Below, piece after piece: positions 50,925 through 61,209 of a stretch of DNA of 64,000 nucleotides. Each line of letters opens with the position of its first letter. Within the stretch, counting starts at the first letter, position 1. The position numbers and the translations under genes were made by a program. The notes under the pieces are model-generated. The model was not told the origin of the DNA, did no database searches, and saw only the letters and a program-made list of their open reading frames with translations. Source of the DNA: Prorocentrum cordatum (taxonomy: Eukaryota > Sar > Dinophyceae > Prorocentrales > Prorocentraceae); assembly GCA_963575745.1 (NCBI GenBank), contig CAUYUJ010002113.1, positions 881,001 through 945,000 on the forward strand, written 5' to 3'.

Positions 50925-52139
50925 TTAATCATAAACTGTAGCACGCACAACTGCACCCGGGCACCCCCGTGCTCTTTCTGCTCCTGGATCCTCGAGGCTC
51001 TTCCGCAGGTCCATGGTGGCGAGCCGGAAGCGTCGCACGAGGCGGGTCACCTCCCCGAGAGGGCCCTGCACCTGTTGCCATCGCCCTCGCAGCTGCTCGG
51101 CTCTGAGTCCGACCTCCTCCCTTCTGTGAATGTCCACGGCAACCTGGTCTGGCGCCTTCTCCAGCGAGAAGACGTCGGCCTCGTCGTAGGGGCCGCGCGT
51201 CGCGGACTCGCAGTGGAAGTAGCAGTTGTTCCTGGGCGCCGTCTTGTAGTAGCTGATCTGGGTGCACGACCCGCTGTCGTGGCCAACGCACCCCAGCTTG
51301 CAGTCCTCCAGCGACGCGATCGTCTTACCCAACTGGCAACCGTACAAAGCCACGTTGGCCTCCCGGCCCCAGCTCCCGCTCCGAGCCGGCCGACCCTCCG
51401 CTAAGGCCCTGGCCTCTCCGATGAGCTTCGAGGCTCGCTGGTGCAGGTGCTGCTCGTTTTCCAGCGCGTCCCTCGCCATTCCGCCCACGCTGCTGTCGAC
51501 CTCGCCGAACTTCGCGGCCGCCCGCTCCATGCTCTCCTTGATCGTGTCCACCAGCTTCACGACCTTGGCCAGGTACCAGCTGGCCTCCTCGGCGTCGTCC
51601 TCCCGAAGGTGGTGCAGCAGACTCCGCAGGTAATCGGGCGCCCTCCTGATGAGCCTGTGCATGTTGGCAACGGCGTCCCTGAGGCACTCCTTGCCCTCCA
51701 GGAAGTCTGGGCCGGACGCTCGGGCCTCAACGACGAAACTGTTCCAGTCGTGCGCCCCTGGCTCCACGTCGTCCAGGTCTTGCCGGATCAGCTGCCTGTG
51801 GTACACCTCCTCGTAAGTGTCGTCCGCCTTGACCACCACCTGGCTCAGACCCTGCAGCGCCCTCAGATTGGAGGCGATGTCCCTGAGCCTTTCCTCCGAG
51901 AGCCGCGCCAGAGCACCCATCGATCCGCAGCTCTGGTTGCCGCCGCAGCTGAGGTTGTCCGCATCGGCATCATGCGGCGACGATCCGTTGTGCTGCTTCC
52001 CCACGTACTTGCCGAAAAGAAAGGCGGGGAGCATGGCGGCCATCACCACCACCAAGCCCCAGCTGAACCTGCAAGCCCGCAGACAACTTAACACGCCCAC
52101 GTGCACGCATACACTTTGTGGCGCCGCGGCCACGCGCAT
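50925..52139 (-). CDS. Single-pass membrane protein with PAN/Apple-like cysteine domain
   Basis: 404 codons without interruption, stop TAA at 50925-50927. Residues about 26-43 (WGLVVVMAAMLPAFLF) form a membrane anchor close to the N-terminus; a short charged tail follows. Residues about 75-255 are charged and helical (ARLSEERLRDIASNLRALQG, SWYLAKVVKLVDTIKESMER, ENEQHLHQRASKLIGEARAL), probably coiled coil. Then comes a Cys cluster C268, C280, C284, C292, C306, C310; CKLGC, CTQISYY and NNCYFHC resemble the Cys core of PAN/Apple domains, which bind sugars or proteins outside the cell. The C-terminus is helical and basic. The first ATG (52139) may not be the true start: TTGCAG just upstream of the anchor (about 52066-52071) would serve as a splice acceptor, and Met33 is another option. 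Topology and function are inferred; no spliced leader is visible upstream. Confidence 0.8.
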   Translation of the reverse strand: MRVAAAPQSVCVHVGVLSCLRACRFSWGLVVVMAAMLPAFLFGKYVGKQHNGSSPHDADADNLSCGGNQSCGSMGALARLSEERLRDIASNLRALQGLSQVVVKADDTYEEVYHRQLIRQDLDDVEPGAHDWNSFVVEARASGPDFLEGKECLRDAVANMHRLIRRAPDYLRSLLHHLREDDAEEASWYLAKVVKLVDTIKESMERAAAKFGEVDSSVGGMARDALENEQHLHQRASKLIGEARALAEGRPARSGSWGREANVALYGCQLGKTIASLEDCKLGCVGHDSGSCTQISYYKTAPRNNCYFHCESATRGPYDEADVFSLEKAPDQVAVDIHRREEVGLRAEQLRGRWQQVQGPLGEVTRLVRRFRLATMDLRKSLEDPGAERARGCPGAVVRATVYD

Positions 52140-53112
52140 GTCAGCATAGAGAATCGGGCAAAGAGACGCGCGCGGCTAGCCCGGGTCACGGGGCATGGGG
52201 ACCCAGGATCCTCCCGTAGGGGTCCCTCGCGGGGGGGCTGACGCGAAGGGAAGGGACGGAGAGACGGGGACACACAGGGAGACAAGGAGACCACGGCAGT
52301 GCACAGCACACCTACGGAAGGACAAGGCAACACACAAACGCACACACGATTTTCTCTCCGACGCGGCAACGCACACCAACGCACACTGGGTTGGCAGTGC
52401 TGCGGGTCTCACTGGCAACGACATGCCCATATCATGTGGGAGCGCGAGGAAGCCGAAAACCAAAGTGGCAGTCAACCCCTCACACACATGAACTGCTTGC
52501 GCCCGCGAACCACTGAGGCACTTGGCTGCTGGCCAATGCGATCTCCAAAGGCGCCATCAAAACCAGTCGGCCCAGGCCAAGCTGATAACACACACATACA
52601 CACACACACTTTTTCCTCCAGGCGCGAGGTGGAGACACCGTCGCGAGCACTGAGCCAGGACACGCTTAGGCAAATTACCATTTGGCGTGTAGCAGATGGG
52701 TGGACTGGGTGAGAGCAGTCGCATGCATAAAACAAAACACAAAAGCGAATGCGGCCGAAGCGAATGCAAAACAATGCAAGAGACAAAGGAGGCGTGCACG
52801 GTAATGAATCCCGCAGCTCGGCTGCAAGGTGCGACGCGAAAGCGGTTAAGAGGCATGGCGGAAGTGTGGCAGCGAAGGTGGAAACGAATGGAAACACCTA
52901 CCACAATCGCGTACAACAACGTTCCGCAACGGCCGGCCGGGAAGAGGCGTCAGTAGAAGTGCGCACCACGCACGAGGCTGACCTTGCATGAGCTGTAAAA
53001 CAGCAGCGCGATCCGCACCGAGTGCGTATATCAACCCCGGAGGGGAGGGCCCGCAGCAGAGGGGAATTGGCGAGCCAGGCAGGAATGGGCGACGCCCCCC
53101 CCCCCCCGCACA
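52140..53112. other. Upstream region of the membrane-protein gene
   Basis: Moderately GC-rich with scattered CACACA patches (52260-52620). No second gene is evident. Promoters cannot be recognised, since dinoflagellate core promoters are poorly defined. Confidence 0.4.
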
Positions 53113-53117
53113 CACCG

Positions 53118-53150
<33 letters not shown>

Positions 53151-53170
53151 ACACACACAAGCACACACAA
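53113..53170. repeat. CA microsatellite
   Basis: CA dinucleotides after a poly-C run. Confidence 0.96.
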
Positions 53171-53365
53171 CCGCCGTGCCTTCGTCGAGCCTGCCGCCGC
53201 CGTAGGGCCTCCGGGTTCACCGCGGGCCTCCGATGGCGGCGACGCCAGACCGTCGTGCTGCGCTCGCGGCGGCCAGCGGGGCCGCGCCGGCCGTGCCTGC
53301 GGCTGCCGGCCCGGGGAGGGGCTCCGCAGCCCTGCATGCGGTGGTTGCGCACCGCCGAGGGCTGA

Positions 53366-53554
53366 GCTTCGAGCGAGCCGGCGGTCGGCTGGGCTCCCGG
53401 CCAGGGAGGAGACGCCCTCCGCACGGGCGGCTGCGCCCGCGGCGGGGGGGCCACCCGGGGGCGCCCCCACGCCCCGGCGGCGCCGCGGCCGCGAGTCGAG
53501 GAGGAAGCGAAGGAGGGCATGGTCAGCGACCTTGATGACGAGTGGGCGGACCAG
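53366..53554 (+). CDS. Possible exon, unknown protein, ending in MITE M2
   Basis: The frame after a possible acceptor (GGGCTGAG, 53358-53365) reads ASSEPAVGWAPGQGGDAL, a GC-rich stretch, and VEEEAKEGMVSDLDDEWADQ. The last 22 residues have typical coding composition. The next codons, CCC TGA, are the first bases of MITE M2 copy 2, so the element supplies the stop. No family recognised. Confidence 0.35.
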
Positions 53555-53813
53555 CCCTGACTCCAGATCCGCCCTACTTTGGCTTTTTCTCCAGCTTAAA
53601 ATTGCGTCGGAAATCCACCAATGAGAGGCCGAAAAAGTAGGGCGGAAATTTCTGCACCCAACATACAGTGGGCTGGAAATCCACAGAAACAGGGCGGAAA
53701 CAGCAGCAGAAAAGTAGGGCGGAAATTGGCATCAGCGGGGCTTGAAAAGCAAGGCGGAAATTCCAAGCCCCGCTTACGAATTTCCCCAAAGTAGGGCGGA
53801 TCTGGAGTCAGGG
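53555..53813 (-). mobile_element. MITE family M2, copy 2 (259 bp)
   Basis: CCCTGACTCCAGATCCGCCC (then TACTTT) and its exact inverse at the right end give a perfect 26-bp terminal inverted repeat. The interior matches copy 1 (31294-31543) when reversed, with several AGTAGGGCGGAAATT sub-repeats and one extra sub-repeat. Confidence 0.95.
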
Positions 53814-54175
53814 AGGCGCCCGTGGTGCGCCAGCTCGCGCTGCCCAGCGCTGCTGTGGCTCCCAGTCGTGGGCCCCCCGCGGGGGACGAAGCGGGACCTG
53901 CGACGCGGCCGCGGGGCGGAGCGGCGGTGCCTCCCGAGGGCTCCCGTCCAGCCGAGGAGGGGGCGGCGTCCGAGGCTCGAGATGGTGGTGCTCAACGTCT
54001 CCGGGCCCTTCGGCTGCGCGCAGCTCCGCAGCACGGCTCGGAGTCGATGGCGGAGCTTCTCGACCTGATGGAGGCAGCTGGAAGCGTGGGCTACGACACG
54101 CTTCTGCCGGCGGAGCTTGAGGTGCCTTTGGCCATCGCGGCTCACGGTCAAACTGCTTCTTTACCTCTCCCCGCT
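53814..54175 (+). CDS. Possible coding fragment after MITE M2
   Basis: The frame reads VVRQLALPSAAVAPSRGPPA, EEGAASEARDGGAQRLRALR, GSESMAELLDLMEAAGSVGY and DTLLPAELEVPLAIAAHGQT. The SESMAELLDLMEAAG segment is helical and coding-like. It may be the continuation of the exon cut by the MITE, but exact frame restoration depends on the unknown target-site duplication. A competing frame (MVVLNVSGPFGCAQLRS) cannot be excluded. Confidence 0.25.
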
Positions 54176-54522
54176 ATCCGAACGACGCGGGAAAGCCCCC
54201 AGAGCCAATTACTTATCCGTGCGATCCTGGTGTCGGGAGGCGGGATGCACAATGATCCGTGCGATGCTGGAAAGCCCCTGGCCCCCGTTGTCCGTGCAAT
54301 GCGGAGCGGGCTGGGGGCGAGAGCTGCCTCCTCGCCACATCATGCTCGCGTGAGCAAGTGGGCTCGGCTCGCGTGGCTTGGCTCGCCTTCCTCGGTATGA
54401 GTCATTTGGCGCCGACGACTGCCATCAATTGGTGGTGGAATGTCGGCTGGGTCAGCCTGGTCCCGAGTCTAATGTGCAGTAGCCTGGTCCGACCACCCGC
54501 TACAAGCGGTGCCACACAAACA

Positions 54523-54823
54523 CACTCAAACACACACACACACACCACACCACACCACACCACACCACACCACACCACACCACACCACACCACACCACAC
54601 CACACACCACACCACACCACACCACACCACACCACACCACACCACACCACACCACACACACCACACCACACCACACCACACCACACCACACCACACCACA
54701 CCACACCACACCACACCACACCACACCACACCACACCACACCACACCACACCACACCACACCACACACAACACAACACAACACAACACACACACACACAC
54801 AACACACACAACACAACACACAC

Positions 54824-54865
<42 letters not shown>

Positions 54866-54995
54866 ACACCACACCACACCACACCACACCACACCACACC
54901 ACACCACACCACACCACACCACACCACACCACACCACACCACACCACACCACACCACACCACACACACACACCCCACACACACACACACACTGGC
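54523..54995. repeat. CCACA pentamer satellite with CA cores
   Basis: Two long CCACA arrays (54540-54768 and 54862-54965) flank a CA/CAA section. The complementary strand (TGTGG) has regular GG pairs. Long Cys-Gly-Val-Trp frames on the minus strand are repeat products. Confidence 0.97.
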
Positions 54996-55324
54996 TCAAG
55001 CCAGCCTCGCGCGCCAGGCTGGCGATGCGCCGGTGCACTCCTCCTTGGAGGAGAGCGGTGCAGCCTCCTGCCCCTGCTGCGCGGCCCGGGCAGCAGCTGC
55101 GGTCCCGCCCCTGCGCGGAGAACCGGTGGCGATGCTCGCCCCGCTGGCGTGGGCGGCGGCGGCTCGCTCGGCCGAGGGACGGCGGCGGGCGGCAGCACCG
55201 CCGCTGTCGCGGCGGCCCTCTGCACGGGCGCTGAGCTCCCCGGTGTGGACCCGCTCTTGCCCCCTCGGTCGCAGACGGAGTCCCTTCGTGGGAGCGGCTC
55301 GCGCGGGTCCACCAGGCAGCCCTC

Positions 55325-56664
55325 CGCACGGGCGCCGAGCCCCTCGGCCGGGACCCGCCCGACCCCGCGGTCCCGGACGAGGTGCGCTCGCGGGAGCGGC
55401 TCGCTCCGGCGGCGGCTGGCCGCGCTGGCCTGCCGCCGCGCCCGCCAGGCGGCTCCAGAGCCTTCCGCGACGCGTCGCCCAGCACTGCCGACTTCGGCGG
55501 CTGGCGCTGACGCGCGGTGCTGGCCACGGCGCGTGAGGCCAGGCGCCAGGCCCGCGGGCGGCGCCAGCAGCTGGCAGAGGACGAGCTGCAGGAGGGCAGG
55601 AGGGAGGCGGAGCTTGCCCCCGTTCTGTCCTTCCCCTCGCTCCAGGTCGCCCCCGCCTGCCCCAATCCCTGCGCGTCGACCCAGGCAGGCGAGCGTCGGC
55701 GAGGAGCATGGCGGGCCTGGGTCGGCACGCCTGCGCGCGGAGGCGGAGGGCTCGCCGTGCTCCGAGGCGCCAGAGGTCCTGCCCCAGGTGGAGGGCGAGG
55801 AGCGGCACCACATCGGCTCTGACGAGCGGTCAAGAGGCCGCATCGGGCTGTGGCCGCGTGGGCGACCGCTGCACGGCCCTGGAGCAGACGCGCAGCGTCC
55901 GGCAGGAGAGCGACGAGGCGCTCGGGCTGGCGTCCGAGAGGGCCGACAAGTGCATGACGCTCACGGCGATGGCTTGGCAGAGCCAGCGCCAGCCCGAGGC
56001 GATCCACAGCTTCCGAGGCGACGACCATGTGGTGGAGCCACCGTCGAAGGAGTTCAGGCGGGAGTCGGGCATCGGCACCCGGCCCTTGACCGAGGGCCGA
56101 TGGCAGAGCCCAGCCGGGCTTCGATGGCATGGCCCACGCCGTCCTCGACCTCGTTGGGGAGGGCATCCCCGAGGTGCCGCTCGCCCACGAGGGCGCCGAG
56201 GCGAAGGGGGCGGGTCCCGAGTGCGTGGAGGATCAGCATGGGCCAGCTGTGTGCTGTTGTTGGCCCTGGGCTCGTCCGCCCAGTATCGCCCTCGTGGACG
56301 GGCTCGTCCACTGGCGTCGCCAGGCCCAGTGTGTGCAGACGTCGTGGACGAGGGCGGCGCCTGTGGCGAGGACGGCGCCTGGGACGGCACTGCGAACCAG
56401 AAAGGTGTCGATGGGCAGCCTGGGGATGGAGGGCCTGCGCCTGTCGCTCCGACTGAACGTCAATGCCCAGGCCTCGAGGGGATCACGAGCTGGACAGAGG
56501 AGCACCTGAGCCTCGTGTCCGCGGGTGGCAGCCTCGAGCTGCAGGGAGGGCGCGCGCGAGGTGATGCGGCAGCCTCGCGCATCGGGAGCGTGGGAAAAAC
56601 CGAGCGCAGAGGCGTCGATTTGAGTGAGGCGGGTGGGCTCGCCTGCTTCCTGGAGTGGAGGTGA
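55325..56664 (+). pseudogene. Decayed or error-ridden gene, unknown protein
   Basis: Coding-like sequence moves between frames. One frame reads RSRERLAPAAAGRAGLPPR and SRAFRDASPSTADFGGWR, hits TGA (about 55510), then continues in frame as REARRQARGRRQQLAEDELQ. Next, VGEEHGGPGSARLRAEAEGS and EVLPQVEGEERHHIGSDERS lie in another frame (to about 55830). SDEALGLASERADKCMTLTA and VVEPPSKEFRRESGIGTRPL (55850-56095) lie in a third. GFDGMAHAVLDLVGEGIPEV (56125-56220) shifts again. The end returns to VDEGGACGEDGAWDGTANQK and SEAGGLACFLEWR with stop TGA at 56662-56664. Codon choice is GC-rich and gene-like throughout. No domain identified; introns could explain some changes. Confidence 0.4.
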
Positions 56665-57145
56665 GCTCTGCTCTGCATGACGTCGGAACGGGAACGGTGG
56701 CCGATGCGCCTCGCGCCGTCTGCACCCCGCACGGGGCTTGCGCCCGGCGCCCGGGCCTTGGGGGTCCCTGCTGGGGACCTCGGGGGGGGCCCTCGGGCTG
56801 CTCCTTTGGGCTTTCGATCGCGCGGGCGTCGCTCGCGTCCCTCGGGGGGGCTGTGGGGGGTGCGGTCCTGGCTCTGGCGCCCCTGGGGAGACCTGTGCCG
56901 TGGCTCGGGGCGCGGGGGCCGAGAAACGTCCTCCGCTGTCGGGCGAGGCCCGCGTTGGTCTCGTGGCGTGCTGGCCTCCAGGACTGGCGCGTCGGGCCCG
57001 GGGGAGGTCCGAAGCGGCTCCTCTCTCGCGGGGTCCGAAGGGGGTCCCTGCCTCTGCGCGAAGCATGGGGTTGCATTCGTTGCGGCTCCCACGTCAAGCA
57101 TGCAGTAGCCGATTGCTCCGACCCTCTGCACGCTGCAGGCGGTGC

Positions 57146-57149
<4 letters not shown>
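56665..57149. other. No gene recognised
   Basis: GC-rich, with short compositional frames. Confidence 0.4.
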
Positions 57150-57186
<37 letters not shown>

Positions 57187-57187
57187 A

Positions 57188-57231
<44 letters not shown>

Positions 57232-57252
57232 CACAATGCACACACAATGCAC

Positions 57253-57293
<41 letters not shown>

Positions 57294-57315
57294 CACACCA
57301 CCACACCACCACACC

Positions 57316-57405
<90 letters not shown>
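57150..57405. repeat. CA microsatellite, about 255 bp
   Basis: CA dinucleotides with ACGCAC, AATGCAC and CACCAC variants. Confidence 0.97.
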
Positions 57406-57406
<1 letters not shown>

Positions 57407-59277
57407 TTTCACAACCTCATACACACAAACACACTTTTTGGCGGTCGCGGCCTCGCGCGCGGCGACGAGGCGGAGTATGTCGGAGCAGCGGGGAAAGCGC
57501 GCGACCACACACACCCACACACGGTTTTTGAGCTGACGGCGCGATCACGCGCGGACGCAGTTGATGCCCCACCTTCATTTCAGAAACCAGGAGGGGGGAA
57601 AGATAGGCAGCCCAACGGGTGATTACACACCGGCGTACGATGGGAAGGCATCCTCGCCCAATGATAATGCAGAGAGGGGCCCAGAGATGGACGGGCCAAG
57701 CGTGCGACTGCCATGAGAGGAGTCGCGCTGCCCCACCGAAGTTGGAGCCCGACCCATCCCCCTATTTGCCGCTCTTCGCTTCCTCCCCCACTTGCCGGTC
57801 CTCCTCCTTTCGTCGGTGGACCAGTATGACGGATGATGCTGCCCCTCCCCCCGCATGGAAAGCAGTTCTTGCTGGGCGCCCCTTCATGTTGTCAGCGGCG
57901 TGTTGGGCCCCCTCTCAGCCTTGGGCCCTGCCCCCCCAAAAAATTATAGTTCCTCGGTGCCGCTGAAATCAGCAGGGCGCACAGTCAGAACTAACTATCC
58001 TTCCTGACAAATAAGGGTGCCACCGTCATACTTCTCCACTGGGGAAGTGAGATCGGGGAGGACGCGACTAATTAGGGGGAAAGGTGCGGAGGGATGTGGA
58101 CGAGGAGGTGAGGAGAGAAGAGAGGGAGGAACGGAGGAGGGGAGAGGGGGACCAGAGACCTGGCAGGCACCATAGGCGCACGAGAAGGACGACTCTGCCA
58201 GAGCTGACGGCATGGGAGAAAACCAGTCCTGACTGTCAAATGATCACCAATGGGCCAGAACCATCGATCCAATCTTTCTCTGTGGCATCTCCCGCGAGAG
58301 CCCCGACGCACGAAATTGGGGCGTTGTGTCGCAACACCCGTATCTCAGGGGAGCAGGGGCTGGAGAAAGAGGAGGGTGCATCGTCGACGGAGGAGACCCC
58401 TGGACTGACCTGGAAGCGCAAGGCGAGAGCGACGAGCTGGGTCTTCGCTCGAGCCGCCACTCAGCGTCCCCACAGGGACCTAAACGTCCGTCCAAAAATC
58501 TATATCAAGACCCCGTCCGTGGCTCACCCTAGCCGCTCTCTCGTCCCATGTCGACTTCTGACGGCCCCGGAGCCTCAAAGGGCGCCGAGAATGGCGAACA
58601 CACCTCTCCAGACCCCCTCGCTGCCCTCAGCCCCTGCATCCAGGAGCAGGGGCGGCATACACGCAAACTTCCGGAAGTCCGCGCGGTGCTCCCCAGGTCG
58701 GCGCTGCACCCTGCTCCCCTGGCGCACGGAGCGCGCCAGGGGCGGGACTGGAGGCGCCGCCGAGGAGGAGGCTGACGCCGACCCGGGGAACCCGCGGGGA
58801 CCTCCGAACGCTTACGATCTGTGGTGCTTTCTTCGACCCCGCATAGACATCCGGCGTCCCGACCTCTTGTTCGAGTCACGGGCCCCCGACCTCTCGACAT
58901 CTCTCGACCGCCTCCCCGGGACCGGTCTTTCAGCCCGGGTCGCCTCCTGCCGGCCCCGCGGGGCCCGGGGGACGGGCCGCGATCGGTGCACCGACAAGCC
59001 GAGGAGAAACCCCCGCGCCCCGATGTTATGCTCGGGGCGCCGGATGTCTGGGCCTGCGCCCCCCGTGGCGGCCAGAAGGGCAGCTCCAGGGCGCCCCTGC
59101 ACGCGGCGGCGGCACGCCGCCATGGCCTGGGGCTCAGCTCGTACGTCTCCGGGCGCCTGGCGGGCGTGCGGCCCTGCGGCGAGCCGCCGCCCGGCGGCGC
59201 CACCGGCGCGGGCGCCGGGGTGCCGCCGGACCTCCGGAGCCTCGGGTTCGCCGGTGAGCCGTCCATTGCTGCAGGCG
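57406..59277. other. No gene recognised; GC foldback core at 58720-58775
   Basis: A plus-strand frame is open from 58084 to 60450, but it crosses three noncoding repeats (59278-59480, 59578-59757 and 59797-59967), so it is a chance frame. CTCCCCTGGCGCACGGAGCG then CGCCAGGGGCGG and GGAGGCGCCGCC is a GC-core foldback remnant with arms CCGGAAGTCCGCGCGG and CCGCGGGGACCTCCG. Confidence 0.5.
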
Positions 59278-59480
59278 AGGCCTCCCAGATGGGGTCGGAG
59301 GAGGCGGGGTTTCGGAGGACCTCGCCGCACCGCCGATGCAGCGCCGAGGCATCGGCGATCCATCGGCGATTCGTCGGCGGTGCATCGGCGGCGTACGGCG
59401 TGGAGGACATCGGGCTCCACATCGAGCGATACGGCGCGGTGCTCTGACCGCATCTACGCGGATCCCATCTGCAGGAGGCC
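59278..59480. mobile_element. MITE family M9, copy 1 (about 200 bp)
   Basis: AGGCCTCCCAGATGGGGTC at the left and GATCCCATCTGCAGGAGGCC at the right are inverted with mismatches. The interior is crowded with GCCGATGCA and ATCGGCGAT units, as in copy 2 (63202-63374). Confidence 0.65.
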
Positions 59481-59577
59481 TAGGTATGAAGGAGCCAGGG
59501 CCTCAGAAACGGGACGTCTTGGAGAAGAAGCAGGGCGCTGGCGCACCCAGTGGAAGCTGCAGCTGTGGGACTCGAAT

Positions 59578-59757
59578 GAAGGGGCCCCAGGACACACAAA
59601 TAAATACACACAAATAAAAATATTCCCAACATTTTCCCAATATTTTCTGGGTTTTTGTCTTCCCCCCCACTTGCCATATTTTCCCATATTTTCTTGTGAA
59701 TCGACGATTAATTGTGTCTGTGTGTTTTTTGTCCCTCCTGATCGAACCGTTCTCCAC
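59578..59757 (+). repeat. Dispersed repeat R1, copy 2
   Basis: GGACACACAAATAAATACAC, TTTTCTGGGTTTTTGTCTTC, CATATTTTCCCATATTTTC, ATCGACGATTAATTGTGTCT, GTGTGTTTTTTGTCCCTCC; parallel to 331-490. Confidence 0.8.
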
Positions 59758-59796
59758 GCCTCGTCCACTCGAGCCCCAGACATCCGCCGATACCGT

Positions 59797-59967
59797 CCAC
59801 CTGTATCAGAAGGCTGCTCGGTGGGGATGCGAGGGCCTTGGAAGGCCATGCTGACACTTTGCGAGCGGGGCGCGGCCAACAAAAGCGGCCAGGGATGGAC
59901 CGAGGAGGCAAGGATGCAAGGATACCCCTGGGAAGGCTGCCCGTCCTTACTATGCGGGTTGGCTGTA
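59797..59967 (+). mobile_element. MITE family M5, copy 3, left end decayed
   Basis: Interior GCGAGGGCCTTGGAAGGCC, GGATGGACCGAGGAGGCAAG, GGATACCCCTGGGAAGGCTG and right end TATGCGGGTTGGCTGTA match copies 1 and 2; the left terminal repeat is barely recognisable. Confidence 0.75.
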
Positions 59968-61199
59968 GCAATGTTTTCCACTCCAAGCCCCCAGACCTCC
60001 CGACCCCGTCCCCGGGGGCAATTTTTCGTCCCAGATCCATCATGGATGGTCCCGGTGCCCGAAGATGAGAAAATACGCCGGCGGATACCATCGAATCATT
60101 TCAAGTCATCCGAGGCCGGGGGCAACAGTGCAGAGCTCGAGCAGGGGATGGCCTGCAGAATGGCCTTCCCCCGGAGTTGGCGTCCCCCCTCCGAGTCTGG
60201 AAAAAACTACGCACTGCTCGCGGACCCGAGGGGAAAATCAGTTCCGGGGCACATCGACCCTGTAGCCGATCCCCTGCTCGAAGAGCGCTGGCTTGCAGAA
60301 GTCCTGGCTCCCGGGGCCCCGACACCATGTGCGGCGCCGCCGGGCGGCGCCGCCGGCGCGGCTGGCCTCCGGCCCCGGGCGCTGGGCACGGCGCCTGAAG
60401 CCGAGGTGGCCACCAGAGCAGAGCGGCGCCGTCGACGGCGTGCCGCGTGAGGCCCCGGGCAGCAGGAGCTGCCGCAGGCGGGCGCCTCGACTGCCCCGCC
60501 TCTCCTCGAGCCTCGATGTCTCGCCATCCAGCGCCGCGGGCACGGAGACCCACAGCAGTGCCTGTCCAATCTTCGGCGGCGAACCCGGGGGGGGGCACCG
60601 AGGAGAGGCGGGCCTTGCGCCAGAAGGCTCGGAGGGCCTCGGGCCTTCTGAGAACTCTTCGAAGCCTTCCCCGGAGGCACCGAAAGCTTCTCGGAAGGCC
60701 AGAGGGCTTCTGAGAAGCCCTGCCGCCCTCTGAGAAGGCCTGCCCCTTCCCACTGCCCCCCCAAGCGCGCCGCCGAACACTGGGCAGGGTTTGCTGCCGG
60801 CGTCGCCTCGAATATCGTGTCACGGAGTCGGCCAGTCGGCAGGGCGGCCCGAGCTCGCGGGGGGCAGAGCGGGAGCGCGACGCACGGTCCCAGAGCGAGC
60901 TCACAAGACGTGATCGTCAGCTCGAGGACTGCGCCCCCCCCCCAGCCTCTAAGTGTTTCAGGATCCGAGCGGCGCTCGTGCCTTTCTTGTGTGCCCCCTC
61001 TTCCCGCCCCCGCTGCTGTCGTTGCGCGGCTCACCTCAGCAACATGCAGAACACAGTCGGCGCCAAGATTTACAATCCGAGCGAGGACAGGAACCTACGC
61101 TGATGCACAATTTGCACGAGTCTCCTCCGTGAAGCCTGTTCCATGTTTCGAACACTAGTGCTAAGGGACAAACACCTCCCAACCAGAGAACGACTCAGC
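59968..61199. other. No gene; R7 copy 2 at about 60600-60760
   Basis: GCGCCGCCGGGCGGCGCC at 60335-60360 is a perfect GC palindrome. GGCCTTCTGAGAAC, AGAGGGCTTCTGAGAAGCCC and CTCTGAGAAGGCC form the second R7 cluster. No coherent gene. Confidence 0.45.
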
Positions 61200-61209
61200 G
61201 TGTCGCCAT

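Noticed and set aside
54500-56166. Minus-strand frames of 447 and 546 codons
   Set aside because: Their C-terminal parts are Cys-Gly-Val-Trp runs from the CCACA satellite, and the rest is antisense to better coding signal on the plus strand.
58084-60450. Plus-strand open frame of 788 codons
   Set aside because: It crosses MITE M9, dispersed repeat R1 and MITE M5, has changing composition and no domain. Such frames are expected in GC-rich sequence with few stops.
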